Shown: positions 43,172 through 51,533 of the stretch, piece after piece
Layout: each line of letters opens with the position of its first letter
Numbering within the stretch: the first letter of the stretch is position 1
Source of the DNA: Ruminococcus flavefaciens 007c
Lineage (GTDB): Bacteria > Bacillota > Clostridia > Oscillospirales > Ruminococcaceae
Direction of reading: 5' to 3'
Length of the DNA: 64,000 nt
Assembly: GCF_000571935.1 (NCBI RefSeq)
Contig: NZ_ATAX01000024.1
Location: forward strand, 62,001-126,000
The notes under the pieces: model-generated
Told to the model about the DNA's origin: nothing
Databases searched by the model: none
What the model saw: only the letters and a program-made list of their open reading frames with translations
Program-made: the position numbers and the translations under genes

Positions 43172-43831
43172 TTATATGTATTTGCTTGCTTCCTTTATGC
43201 TGAGACTGCTAAGCTCGTTTTGGTACTTGGTTATAAAGACCTTCACCCATTCAGGAGAAGTTTTTGAGTATTCCCTCAACGCCCAGCCGATAGCTTTATT
43301 GACGAAGAATTCGTCAGTATCAAGACAATTTTGGATTATTTCTTCTAACAGCTCTGTGTTGGTTTTATCTTTATATGTCAGCTGGTGCTGGATAGCTGTT
43401 CTTTTAAGCCAGATATTATCGCTTTTTGACCAATCGATCATCATTCTGCCAACTCTGTTATCTCTTAAACCTATATCGCCAATGACTTTGCACAGAAAAT
43501 CAATAGTATCCCACCATGATTTGGCAGTGATATATGTCTTTATTTTATCAATATCTTCATAAGAAAGATATTTCTTCATGGCGAGCAGATAATCGTAAAC
43601 AAGATACTGCATTTCTCTGTGATTATCTTCATAGCATTTATCAAGAAGCTCCCAGTCGATTCCTTTGGCAGCCTTTTCAGACTTAATGAAGTCTTTACAC
43701 AGTTCTTTTCTTTCAGGTGATGGTATACCGTAAAAATCAAACTTGTTTTTCATGTACGCTGACATTGCAGAAGCTTTTTCCGAGTCTTTTGATTGCTTAA
43801 ACAATTCTGTGATTACGTTGAATTTATCCAT
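43172..43831 (-). CDS. DNA alkylation repair protein (AlkD family)
   Basis: A 219-residue all-helical HEAT-like protein. AlkD hallmarks: FYGIPSPERKELCKDFIK, CYEDNHREMQYLVYDYL, the catalytic-site W-W-D in AKSWWDTIDFL (Asp), and WLKRTAIQHQL...FFVNKAIGWALREYSK with the DNA-backbone Arg. AlkD glycosylases remove 3- and 7-alkylpurines without base flipping. It follows trmO on the minus strand with a 32-bp gap and a start near AATCTCCG-type weak RBS. Confidence 0.93.
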   Translation of the reverse strand: MDKFNVITELFKQSKDSEKASAMSAYMKNKFDFYGIPSPERKELCKDFIKSEKAAKGIDWELLDKCYEDNHREMQYLVYDYLLAMKKYLSYEDIDKIKTYITAKSWWDTIDFLCKVIGDIGLRDNRVGRMMIDWSKSDNIWLKRTAIQHQLTYKDKTNTELLEEIIQNCLDTDEFFVNKAIGWALREYSKTSPEWVKVFITKYQNELSSLSIKEASKYI

Positions 43832-43863
43832 AGAAATCTCCGTTCATAATTGTTTGGTTATTT

Positions 43864-44319
43864 TCAAAAATAATTTTTCATAAGGCAATCTGCCCATTCG
43901 GGTACAGATGCGTCTTTTTTATCGTATACAGGATAATACGGCTTTATATCAAGAACCGGTGTTCCGTCAACTGCATCGAGCCCTTTTACAACAAGCTCGT
44001 CATCTGATACGGAAACTATTTCCACAGCTGTTATGCCGATCTTATTCGGTCGATCTTTGCTTCGTTGCGAGAAGATTCCGACTAAAGGCATATCAGAGCG
44101 GTTCTGAGGTCGCCTTTGAAGGTGTTTTTCACATTCGTAATTGGCCTGATCAAGATAGAAAAGAATGATACAGTGTGAAAAGTCTTCAAGACCTTTGAGA
44201 CCAGATATGAATTCAGCTTTTATTTCAATTGTCGAAATATCCACACCCCATGATATGTCTTTCTTTTCATGAACATTGTTTTTTACCGTTCCGACAGGTG
44301 ACATAATAAAGTTTTCCAT
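43864..44319 (-). CDS. trmO: tRNA (N6-threonylcarbamoyladenosine-37 N6)-methyltransferase TrmO
   Basis: A 151-residue single-domain TrmO (YaeB/VirR) protein. Signatures: FSHCIILFYLDQAN, RPQNRSDMPLVGIFSQRSKDRPNKIGITAVEIV and LDIKPYYPVYD. It uses SAM to methylate t6A37 in a subset of tRNAs. The C-terminal extension seen in the E. coli enzyme is absent, as in many Firmicutes. Promoter at 44350-44378; RBS AAGGAGAAA. Confidence 0.9.
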   Translation of the reverse strand: MENFIMSPVGTVKNNVHEKKDISWGVDISTIEIKAEFISGLKGLEDFSHCIILFYLDQANYECEKHLQRRPQNRSDMPLVGIFSQRSKDRPNKIGITAVEIVSVSDDELVVKGLDAVDGTPVLDIKPYYPVYDKKDASVPEWADCLMKNYF

Positions 44320-44349
44320 TTGTTTCTCCTTAAATATAACTTTTTATAA

Positions 44350-44378
44350 ATTATACTTTACATAAAATACTTTGTCAA
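44350..44378 (-). promoter_or_regulatory. Consensus promoter of the trmO-alkD operon
   Basis: Minus strand TTGACA, 17 bp, TATAAT, both perfect. Confidence 0.92.
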
Positions 44379-44491
44379 CACAGAATATGTTATTTTATCG
44401 AATGAACAGTGTTTTAACATGGAGATTTTTATATATTGGCTCCGACCAAAAAAATTTTACATCTTTAACATGAAAAAAATTACGGAAAGGC

Positions 44492-44520
44492 TTGCAAAAT
44501 CTTTCAAAATAGTGTAAAAT
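44492..44520 (+). promoter_or_regulatory. Promoter of the glycolytic operon
   Basis: TTGCAA, 17 bp, TAAAAT; predicted start near 44527, next to the palindrome at 44531. Confidence 0.8.
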
Positions 44521-44530
44521 AGAAATGTAC

Positions 44531-44550
44531 GTTGTTAATAATATAACAAC
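44531..44550. promoter_or_regulatory. Palindrome at the predicted pgk transcription start
   Basis: GTTGTTA-N6-TAACAAC, perfect 7-bp arms, about +4 to +24. It could be a repressor operator or a 5'-end hairpin that stabilises the mRNA. Confidence 0.55.
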
Positions 44551-44589
44551 AGCTAAGAATGTATCATATTACGAAAGGATGTCATACCC

Positions 44590-45810
44590 ATGGCAGGATT
44601 AAACAAGGTTACTGTAGAAGACATTAACGTTAAGGGCAGAAAGGTTCTCGTTAGAGTTGATTTCAACGTTCCTATGAAGGACGGCGTTATCACTAATGAT
44701 AACAGAATCCAGGCTGCTCTTCCCACTATCAATAAGCTTGTAGAGAACGGTGCAAAGGTTGTTCTCTGCTCACACCTCGGAAAGCCCAAGAACGGTCCTG
44801 AGGCTAAATTCTCACTTGCTCCCGCAGCTAAGAGACTCGGCGAGCTCGTTAAGACAAATGTTATCTTTGCAGCTGATGATACTGTTGTAGGCGACAACGC
44901 AAAGAAGGCAGTTGCTGCAATGAAGGACGGCGAGATCGTAGTTCTTGAGAATACACGTTTCCGCGGAGACGAGGAGACAAAGAACGGCGAGAACTTCTCC
45001 AAGGAGCTTGCTGATCTTATCGATGGTGAAGTATTCGTTATGGACGCTTTCGGTTCTGCTCACAGAGCTCATGCTTCCACAGCAGGTGTTACAAAGTTCG
45101 TTAAGGAAACAGCTGTTGGTTACCTTATGCAGAAGGAGATCCAGTATCTCGGTAATGCAGTAGAGGTTCCCGAGAGACCTTTCGTTGCTATCCTCGGTGG
45201 TGCTAAGGTTGCTGATAAGCTCAATGTTATCTCCAATCTTCTCGAAAAGTGTGATACACTTATCATCGGCGGCGGTATGGCTTATACATTCATTAAGGCA
45301 CAGGGCGGCTCTATCGGTAAGTCTCTTGTTGACGAAGAAAAGCTTGACTACTGTAAGGAAATGCTCGCTAAGGCTGAAAAGCTCGGCAAGAAGATCCTTC
45401 TCCCTGTTGATACAGCTGTTGCTGATTCATTCCCGGATCCTATCGATGCAGAGATCAGCGTAGACTATGTTGATGCTGACAAGATCCCTGCTGATAAGAT
45501 GGGTCTTGACATCGGACCTAAGACAGCTGCTATCTTTGCTGAGGCTGCAAAGTCTGCTAAGACAGTTGTTTGGAACGGACCTATGGGTGTATTTGAGAAT
45601 CCTACCCTCAAGAAGGGTACAGTTGCTGTTTGTGAGGCTCTTGCACAGGCTGATGCTACAACAATCATCGGCGGCGGCGACTCTGCTACAGCTGCTATTC
45701 AGCTCGGCTTTGCTGACAAGATGAGCCACATTTCAACAGGCGGCGGTGCTTCACTTGAATACCTTGAAGGCAAGGTACTTCCCGGTGTTGCAGCTATCGC
45801 TGAAAAGTAA
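44590..45810 (+). CDS. pgk: Phosphoglycerate kinase
   Basis: A 406-residue protein of normal length. It has RVDFNVPM, the substrate loop [33 protein letters not shown], and the ATP site with [12 protein letters not shown] and the C-terminal GGGDSATAA and [14 protein letters not shown]. It makes ATP from 1,3-bisphosphoglycerate. Codon choice is highly biased (frequent GCT, CTC, AAG), as expected for a strongly expressed gene. First gene of the operon with tpiA and gpmI. Confidence 0.98.
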   Translation: MAGLNKVTVEDINVKGRKVLVRVDFNVPMKDGVITNDNRIQAALPTINKLVENGAKVVLCSHLGKPKNGPEAKFSLAPAAKRLGELVKTNVIFAADDTVVGDNAKKAVAAMKDGEIVVLENTRFRGDEETKNGENFSKELADLIDGEVFVMDAFGSAHRAHASTAGVTKFVKETAVGYLMQKEIQYLGNAVEVPERPFVAILGGAKVADKLNVISNLLEKCDTLIIGGGMAYTFIKAQGGSIGKSLVDEEKLDYCKEMLAKAEKLGKKILLPVDTAVADSFPDPIDAEISVDYVDADKIPADKMGLDIGPKTAAIFAEAAKSAKTVVWNGPMGVFENPTLKKGTVAVCEALAQADATTIIGGGDSATAAIQLGFADKMSHISTGGGASLEYLEGKVLPGVAAIAEK

Positions 45811-45817
45811 ACCATAT

Positions 45818-45853
45818 CAACAATAGGGCGGATAGAGATATTCGCCCTTGTTG
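45818..45853 (+). other. Intercistronic hairpin after pgk
   Basis: CAACAATAGGGCG and CGCCCTTGTTG pair with one bulge around a 12-base loop. No T-run follows, so it is more likely an mRNA 3'-end stabiliser or processing site than a full terminator. Confidence 0.6.
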
Positions 45854-45873
45854 CAGTAAATGAGGAAACTATT

Positions 45874-46098
45874 ATGAAAAAATGTAATTGTATGTGTAAA
45901 TTCAATGAGGAGATCAGAAGCAGCAGTGCAGCATTATGGCTGTTTGCACTTTGCAGTTTTCTCATAGGCGTCATCGTAGGTTTTATGTTTTCTCCGATAA
46001 AGAAGGGCGTGAAGATCGGCTGCAATAACGGTAATAATACATACCCGCAGGAACCGGACATGCTTCCTTATTACGATGACGACGAAGTAAAATTTTAA
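45874..46098 (+). CDS. Small membrane protein with Cys-rich N-terminus
   Basis: A 74-residue protein not recognised as a family. MKKCNCMCKF has three cysteines in five positions, then one membrane helix (about 20-40, ALWLFALCSFLIGVIVGFMF), a basic loop and a very acidic end (YYDDDEVKF). GAGGAAA precedes the ATG at a suitable distance. It sits between pgk and tpiA, so it is expressed with glycolysis. Possible roles include a small membrane tether, but nothing shows this. Confidence 0.7.
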   Translation: MKKCNCMCKFNEEIRSSSAALWLFALCSFLIGVIVGFMFSPIKKGVKIGCNNGNNTYPQEPDMLPYYDDDEVKF

Positions 46099-46114
46099 AA
46101 AGGAGTAAAATAAC

Positions 46115-46891
46115 ATGAACAAGTCACTCAGAAAGGCTATTATTGCCGGTAACTGGAAAATGAACAAGACTCGTCCAGAGGCAAAGGAGCTTCTCGAAGC
46201 TATTAAGCCTCTCGTAGCAAATGCTGAGGGCAAGATCGAGGTTATCGCTTGCGTTCCTTTTACAAACCTTGAGACAGCTATCAATACAACAGCAGGCAGC
46301 AATGTTAAGGTTGGCGCTGAGAACGTTCATTTTGAAAAGAGCGGTGCTTTCACAGGTGAGATCTCCGCTGATATGCTTACAGAACTCGGAGTTGAGTACG
46401 TTGTTATCGGTCACAGCGAGAGAAGACAGTACTTCGGCGAGACAGACGAGACAGTAAACAAGAGAACTCTGGCTGCTCTTGAGGCTGGTCTTAAGCCTAT
46501 TGTATGCGTTGGTGAGCTCAAGTGGGAGCGTCAGTGCAACATCACTGAGGAGGTTATCGCTCGTCAGATCAAGCTTGATCTTTGGGATGTAACTGCTGAG
46601 CAGGTAAAGAACGTTGTTATCGCTTACGAGCCTGTATGGGCTATCGGTACAGGTCTTACAGCTACACCTGACCAGGCTCAGGAAGTTTGTGCATTTATCC
46701 GTGCACAGCTCGCTAAGAAGTATGATCAGGCTACAGCTGATGCTGTAACCATCCAGTACGGCGGCTCTATGAATGCTGGCAATGCAGCAGAGCTTCTTGC
46801 ACAGCCAGATATTGACGGAGGTCTCATCGGCGGTGCTTCACTGAAGGCTGCTGATTTCAATACTATCGTTCAGGCTGCTGTAAACGGCTAA
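46115..46891 (+). CDS. tpiA: Triosephosphate isomerase
   Basis: A 258-residue TIM barrel. GNWKMNKT holds the catalytic Asn and Lys, VIGHSERRQYFGETDE the catalytic His, AYEPVWAIGTG the catalytic Glu and the mobile loop, and YGGSMNAGNAAEL and GGLIGGASL the phosphate site. It interconverts DHAP and glyceraldehyde-3-phosphate. AAAGGAG precedes ATG 46115. Codon use is strongly biased like pgk. Confidence 0.98.
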   Translation: MNKSLRKAIIAGNWKMNKTRPEAKELLEAIKPLVANAEGKIEVIACVPFTNLETAINTTAGSNVKVGAENVHFEKSGAFTGEISADMLTELGVEYVVIGHSERRQYFGETDETVNKRTLAALEAGLKPIVCVGELKWERQCNITEEVIARQIKLDLWDVTAEQVKNVVIAYEPVWAIGTGLTATPDQAQEVCAFIRAQLAKKYDQATADAVTIQYGGSMNAGNAAELLAQPDIDGGLIGGASLKAADFNTIVQAAVNG

Positions 46892-46895
46892 TTGC

Positions 46896-47648
46896 ATGGA
46901 AAATGACAAGCCCAAAAAGTCTGGCTTTTGGATTGCAAATTTAATTATAAGTTTATTTTTCGTTTTAAGCTCGTGCTTTGTAGGTATATGGACGTTATCC
47001 GTCGCAGGCTTATTTCCGTATTTTTTCATTGTACTGCTTGTACTTTTTTTAATGATTCCTGTGTTATATAGAAAAAATCAAAAAGATGGAAAATATAAAA
47101 TTCCATTGTGGACGGTGCGCATAGCCTTTGTATTGATAAGCTTATTATTTGTTGTCTTACCATATATTGGTTTGAAATTTAAATATAACAAGTTTTTTTA
47201 TACTCCCAAAAAGATCATATACACCTATGGAGTTTATACATTAAGTTCGAATATTGACGAAATGCTACCTAAGCATTTACCGTTAGAGTGTCGTGAGTAT
47301 AAATTTATTACTCAGCTTGGCAGTATTGCTCAGGATTATCACCCTTCGGTGTATCTTATGTTCTACACGGATAATGATACACTTATGCAGTATGAAAAAA
47401 ATTTCAAAACTATTCCAGATGTTAATATAGCTTCTGGCGAATGTAAGGAGCATGACTATTATCAATTTCAAAATGAAGTTTTTTTCTATCCAAAAAACTT
47501 TCCTGATCATGTTTTCTGGAGACTTGATGATATCCATAGAGAAAAATTCAAAAATATGGAAAATGCAAAGATTTATATCGCAGGAGATTATTATACTCAT
47601 GGTTGCCTTCTCGACTATGATTCGGGACTTGTCGTTTTCTGGACTTAA
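46896..47648 (+). CDS. Membrane protein of unknown function inside the glycolytic operon
   Basis: A 250-residue protein with three N-terminal membrane helices (about 12-30, 38-58, 72-92) and an extracytoplasmic or cytoplasmic C-terminal domain of about 150 residues with many aromatic residues (YTPKKIIYTYGVYTLSSNIDEMLPKHLP, ending YDSGLVVFWT). I recognise no family. It is much richer in A/T and in unbiased codons than tpiA and gpmI on either side, and no ribosome site is visible before ATG 46896, 4 bp after the tpiA stop. It looks like a later insertion read by coupling. Confidence 0.7.
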   Translation: MENDKPKKSGFWIANLIISLFFVLSSCFVGIWTLSVAGLFPYFFIVLLVLFLMIPVLYRKNQKDGKYKIPLWTVRIAFVLISLLFVVLPYIGLKFKYNKFFYTPKKIIYTYGVYTLSSNIDEMLPKHLPLECREYKFITQLGSIAQDYHPSVYLMFYTDNDTLMQYEKNFKTIPDVNIASGECKEHDYYQFQNEVFFYPKNFPDHVFWRLDDIHREKFKNMENAKIYIAGDYYTHGCLLDYDSGLVVFWT

Positions 47649-47662
47649 ACACATAATTATGA

Positions 47663-47686
47663 AAGGGCGGGAGCGATTCCGCCCTT
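47663..47686 (+). other. Intercistronic hairpin before gpmI
   Basis: AAGGGCGG-N8-CCGCCCTT, perfect 8-bp stem with no T-run. The stem shares AGGGCG/CGCCCT with the hairpin after pgk. Confidence 0.6.
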
Positions 47687-47707
47687 ATGTATGAAAGGAA
47701 AATTAGA

Positions 47708-49228
47708 ATGTCAAAGAAACCTGTAGCACTTATAATCATGGACGGCTTCGGCTACAATCCGGATACATACGGCAACGCTATAGCTGCCGCAAAAAAGCCG
47801 AATCTTGACAAGTATATGGCTGAGTGCCCGAACACTATAATCGGAGCAAGCGGTCTTGATGTAGGACTGCCCGACGGACAGATGGGTAACTCAGAGGTCG
47901 GTCACACAAATATCGGTGCTGGACGCATAGTTTATCAGATGCTCGTTAAGATATCGAAGGATATCAAGGACGGTACTTTCTTCAATAACAAAGCTGTTCT
48001 GGACGCTATGAACAATTGTAAGGCAAAGGGCAGTGCTCTTCACCTTATGGGACTTCTCTCTCCCGGCGGTGTTCACAGCCATATGGAGCATCTCTACGGA
48101 ATCGTTGAGATGGCTAAGAAGAACGGCCTTGACAAGGTGTACATCCATGCATTCCTCGACGGACGAGATGTTCCTCCATCATCAGCTGCTGAGTATATGG
48201 AGGAGGCTGTTGCTGAGCTCAAAAAGATAGGCGTTGGTAAGATAGCAACTATCTCGGGACGTTTCTATGCTATGGACAGAGACAATGCCTGGGACAGAGT
48301 TGAAAAGGCTTATGCTGCACTGGTTTACGGTGAGGGCGTTAAGGAATCTGATCCTGTACAGGCTATCAAGAATTCATACGCAAATGAAGTTACAGACGAA
48401 TTCATGCTTCCTACTGTTATTGAGTGCGGTGCACAGATAAAGGCTGATGACAGCGTTATCTTCTTCAACTTCCGTCCTGACAGAGCAAGACAGATCACAC
48501 GTTCATTTGTTGATCCTAATTTTGCAGGTTTTGAAAGAAGAAACGGCTTCTTCCACGTTAATTTTGTCTGCATGGCGCAGTATGACGCTACAATGCCTAA
48601 TGTTTCAGTTGCATATCCGCCTGAGCAGCTCACTATGACAATGGGTGAGTATCTCGCTAAACTCGGCAAGACACAGCTTCGTATCGCTGAAACTCAGAAG
48701 TATGCTCATGTTACATTTTTCTTTAACGGTGGCGAGGAGAAGCAGTTCGAGGGAGAGGACAGAATTCTTATCAAGTCTCCCGACGTTCCTACATTTGATC
48801 TTAAGCCTGAAATGAGCGCTTATGAAGTTTGCGATGCTGTATGCGAGGCTATCGATTCTGACAAGTATGATGTTATCATACTCAACTATGCAAACTGTGA
48901 CATGGTTGGTCATACAGGTATATTCGATGCAGCTGTAAAGGCTGTTGAAGCTACAGACACTTGCGTAGGCCGTATGGTGGACAAGATACTTACAAAGGGT
49001 GGCGCAGCTCTTATCACAGCCGATCACGGTAATGCTGACAAGATGATGGAGCCTGATGGAAGTCCGTTTACTGCTCATACAACAAATCCTGTTCCTCTTA
49101 TCGCAGTTGGCGTAGAGGGAGAACTCATGGATGGTGGTGTGCTAGCTGATCTTGCACCTACAATGCTTGATATAATGGGAGTTCCTCAGCCTGCTGAAAT
49201 GACAGGAAAGAGCCTTATAAAGAAGTAA
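47708..49228 (+). CDS. gpmI: 2,3-bisphosphoglycerate-independent phosphoglycerate mutase
   Basis: Start at ATG 47708 (MSKKPVALIIMDGFGYNP) after AAAGGA; 506 residues, normal. Alkaline-phosphatase-superfamily metal residues are in IMDGFG, the phospho-Ser loop PDGQMGNSEVGHTNIGAGR, HAFLDGRDVPP, FFNFRPDRARQITR, NYANCDMVGHTG and TADHGNADKM. It converts 3- to 2-phosphoglycerate using Mn2+. Last gene of the operon. Confidence 0.98.
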   Translation: MSKKPVALIIMDGFGYNPDTYGNAIAAAKKPNLDKYMAECPNTIIGASGLDVGLPDGQMGNSEVGHTNIGAGRIVYQMLVKISKDIKDGTFFNNKAVLDAMNNCKAKGSALHLMGLLSPGGVHSHMEHLYGIVEMAKKNGLDKVYIHAFLDGRDVPPSSAAEYMEEAVAELKKIGVGKIATISGRFYAMDRDNAWDRVEKAYAALVYGEGVKESDPVQAIKNSYANEVTDEFMLPTVIECGAQIKADDSVIFFNFRPDRARQITRSFVDPNFAGFERRNGFFHVNFVCMAQYDATMPNVSVAYPPEQLTMTMGEYLAKLGKTQLRIAETQKYAHVTFFFNGGEEKQFEGEDRILIKSPDVPTFDLKPEMSAYEVCDAVCEAIDSDKYDVIILNYANCDMVGHTGIFDAAVKAVEATDTCVGRMVDKILTKGGAALITADHGNADKMMEPDGSPFTAHTTNPVPLIAVGVEGELMDGGVLADLAPTMLDIMGVPQPAEMTGKSLIKK

Positions 49229-49234
49229 TAACAT

Positions 49235-49262
49235 AAAAAGCGGATCATATGATCCGCTTTTT
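49235..49262 (+). terminator. Intrinsic terminator of the glycolytic operon
   Basis: A 28-bp perfect palindrome with arms AAAAAGCGGATCAT, ending in TTTTT. Confidence 0.93.
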
Positions 49263-49283
49263 CTTGCAAAAAATCAAATGTGG

Positions 49284-49312
49284 TTGCAAATACTAACAAA
49301 ATATGCTATAAT
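49284..49312 (+). promoter_or_regulatory. Promoter of the apbE operon
   Basis: TTGCAA, 17 bp, TATAAT with extended TGC. Confidence 0.88.
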
Positions 49313-49341
49313 GTTTTTTAGTAATGATTAGGAGTTAAAAT

Positions 49342-50385
49342 ATGGCAAAATTTAAAACAGTTGTTATGACGTCTGTGTTTATCGTCTTTTTACTTTGCGG
49401 GTGTGAAAGTAAAGCTGAACCGAATGTCTCGGATGATATATCGATGACGCGCGATGTATTTGCAATGGATACATTTATGAATATGAAAGCATATGGGAGC
49501 AATGCTGAAAAAGCGCTTTCAGAAGCCGAGAAAAGAGTATATTCTCTGGAAAACGAACTCTCTGTAACTTCTGAGTCAAGCGATATATGGTCAATAAATC
49601 ATAGCCAAGGTGAAGCTGTTACGATATGTGACGATACAGCAAAGCTTGTGAACAAGGCTATCGAAATAGGTGATAAAACCAACGGTGCCCTTGATATTAC
49701 ATTATATCCTGTGCTGAAAGAATGGGGATTTACTGGAGAAGAGTATAAAATTCCCGAACAGAGCGTTCTGAATGAACTGCTTTCATATGTAGATTACAGT
49801 AAAATTGATATTGAGGGAAATACTATTATTGTTCCGGAAAAAGCCGAAATAGACCTTGGAGCTGTTGCAAAGGGCTATACAGGCGATGAAATTATGAAAA
49901 TTTTCAAGGAAAACGGTGTGAAATCCGCAATTGTAAGCTTAGGCGGCAATGTACAGGCTCTTGGTTCGAAGCCTGACGGTTCTGACTGGAAAGTTGCTGT
50001 GAGAAACCCTTTTTCCCCTGATACAGATATGTGTGTTATAACAATATCTGATAAAGCTGTCATAACTTCAGGAAATTACGAGCGTTTTTTTACTGATGAT
50101 AACGGGAACAGATACTGGCATATTCTGGATCCTGCTGACGGAAGACCAGCAGATAACGGCCTTGTTTCGGTGACAGTGATTGGAGACTGCGGACTTGACT
50201 GTGACGCTTTGTCAACAGCGCTTTTTGTTGAAGGATACGAGAATACAAAAGATTTCTTGCGCAATAACGATGGTTATGATCTGATTCTTGTTACTGACGA
50301 TAATATAATATTTTATACCGAAGGTCTGATTGAAAGTTTTTCCAATATCAGTGATATGGAGGCAGAGGTGATAAAGCTTGACTAA
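49342..50385 (+). CDS. apbE: FAD:protein FMN transferase lipoprotein (ApbE)
   Basis: A 347-residue protein with a lipoprotein signal (FLLCGC, lipid Cys21). ApbE motifs: DVFAMDTFMNMKAYG, EKRVYSLENELSV, DLGAVAKGYTGDEIM, VSLGGNVQALG and SGNYERFF...HILDPADGRPA with the FAD/metal site. It attaches FMN from FAD to Ser/Thr in D-x-x-(S/T)-G-A-T proteins outside the membrane. Two envelope genes are coupled behind it, and no flavinylated target is visible in the window. Confidence 0.95.
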   Translation: MAKFKTVVMTSVFIVFLLCGCESKAEPNVSDDISMTRDVFAMDTFMNMKAYGSNAEKALSEAEKRVYSLENELSVTSESSDIWSINHSQGEAVTICDDTAKLVNKAIEIGDKTNGALDITLYPVLKEWGFTGEEYKIPEQSVLNELLSYVDYSKIDIEGNTIIVPEKAEIDLGAVAKGYTGDEIMKIFKENGVKSAIVSLGGNVQALGSKPDGSDWKVAVRNPFSPDTDMCVITISDKAVITSGNYERFFTDDNGNRYWHILDPADGRPADNGLVSVTVIGDCGLDCDALSTALFVEGYENTKDFLRNNDGYDLILVTDDNIIFYTEGLIESFSNISDMEAEVIKLD

Positions 50386-50734
50386 AAGTGTAAAAGTGCT
50401 TCTTGTTTCTGTTTTATTACTATTTATAGGTTCGGTGATAGCAGTAATTATTATTGTACGCAAGCCTAAGGGGACATATGTCGAGATCGTTCAGAACAAT
50501 GAAATTATTTACAGTTTTGATCTCTCCGAAGAAAAGAATAGAACATTCAGAATTGCAGGTCAGCAGGGCGGCTGGAATGAGGTAAGGATAGAGGACGGAA
50601 AAATAAGTATAACAGATGCGGACTGCCCCGACCATACATGCGTAAAAGCAGGAGTTCTTCGCTCGGAGAATATTCCGATAGTTTGTCTTCCACACAAACT
50701 TGTTATACGTTTCGCGGATAAGGAGCAGAAGTAA
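50378..50734 (+). CDS. Anchored NusG domain II-like protein
   Basis: A 118-residue protein with TTG start at 50378, behind GGAGGCAGAGGTG and overlapping apbE by 8 bp. One membrane helix (about 7-27) then a small beta domain ending DADCPDHTCVKAGVLRSENIPIVCLPHKLVI, the pattern of the extracytoplasmic NusG-II family (PF07009-type) with a conserved Cys pair. It travels with ApbE and Gx transporters in many Clostridia. The frame and RBS favour the TTG over later starts. Confidence 0.85.
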   Translation: MTKSVKVLLVSVLLLFIGSVIAVIIIVRKPKGTYVEIVQNNEIIYSFDLSEEKNRTFRIAGQQGGWNEVRIEDGKISITDADCPDHTCVKAGVLRSENIPIVCLPHKLVIRFADKEQK

Positions 50735-51241
50735 ATGAAAACAAAAAAAATTGCACGGCTTTCGCTTCTGACGGCAATCGCTCTCATTATCTTTATTATC
50801 GAGCTCAGGATTCCGGACCTGCTTCCTATTCCCGGAGCAAAACTCGGGCTTGCAAACATTATAACAGTATACGCAGTATATAAGTACAATGCCAGGGAAA
50901 CTATACTGCTCGTCATTACAAGAGTAATTCTCGGAAGCCTGTTCGGCGGAAATGTTTCTGCAATAATGTACAGCATGGCAGGTGCCATGTTCTGTCTGAT
51001 CTGTATGCTGCTGATACGCAGGATCATTCCGTTGAACTTTATATGGCTGAGCAGCGTAATTGGTGCTATACTTCATAATACAGGCCAGATATTGATGGCG
51101 ATCCTCTTGATGCGGTCATTTGCTGTGCTCTCATTTTATCCTTTTCTTATAATTACGGGTACAATTGCAGGAGCTTTTACAGGACTTTGCGCACAGTACA
51201 TTATAAAACGTCATATACCTGACAAAACAGTTGAAAAATGA
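50735..51241 (+). CDS. Gx transporter / heptaprenyl diphosphate synthase component I family protein
   Basis: A 168-residue membrane protein with five or six helices, KLGLANIITVYAVYKYNARETILLVITRVILGSLFGGNVSAIMYSMAGA being the family core (PF07456). Despite the old database name, the sequence looks like an ECF-type S-component and not a prenyl synthase. ATG follows the NusG-II stop directly. With ApbE it may form a module for flavin-based extracytoplasmic electron transfer. Confidence 0.85.
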   Translation: MKTKKIARLSLLTAIALIIFIIELRIPDLLPIPGAKLGLANIITVYAVYKYNARETILLVITRVILGSLFGGNVSAIMYSMAGAMFCLICMLLIRRIIPLNFIWLSSVIGAILHNTGQILMAILLMRSFAVLSFYPFLIITGTIAGAFTGLCAQYIIKRHIPDKTVEK

Positions 51242-51259
51242 TATTTTATGTGCTATAAT
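51231..51259 (+). promoter_or_regulatory. Internal promoter for the small gene at 51281
   Basis: TTGAAA inside the end of the Gx gene, 17 bp, TATAAT with extended TGC. Confidence 0.8.
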
Positions 51260-51280
51260 TATCACTGAGGTGAAAATATA

Positions 51281-51502
51281 ATGAATCCATTGAACGCTTT
51301 AAAGCTGAAATCTCTTTTTGAAAGATTTATTGCAAATCATCCGAAACTGCCTATGTTTTTTAAGGCTGCTATGGGTGAGGTACGTGAAGGAACAATAATC
51401 GAAATAAAAGTTATAAGTCCCGAAAACAAGACTATATTATCAAATATAAAGATCTGTGCTGATGATATGTCTATTGTTGAAGAATTAAAAGAAATAAGAT
51501 GA
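51281..51502 (+). CDS. Small soluble protein, function unknown
   Basis: A 73-residue protein: an N-terminal helix (LNALKLKSLFERFIANHPKLPMFFKAAM) and a C-terminal beta/helix segment (GTIIEIKVISPENKTILSNIKICADDMSIVEELKEI). I do not recognise a characterised family, but the clean RBS (TGAGGTG), own extended -10 promoter and terminator show a real, separately expressed gene. Confidence 0.75.
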   Translation: MNPLNALKLKSLFERFIANHPKLPMFFKAAMGEVREGTIIEIKVISPENKTILSNIKICADDMSIVEELKEIR

Positions 51503-51504
51503 AA

Positions 51505-51533
51505 AAAAGCTGCCATATCTAATGGCAGCTTTT
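51505..51533. terminator. Bidirectional terminator
   Basis: AAAAGCTGCCAT-N5-ATGGCAGCTTTT. It overlaps the last bases of the convergent cobO. Confidence 0.9.

Noticed and set aside
50735..51241. Heptaprenyl diphosphate synthase component I as a true prenyltransferase subunit
   Set aside because: The sequence is an integral membrane, transporter-like protein without Asp-rich prenyl-diphosphate motifs.
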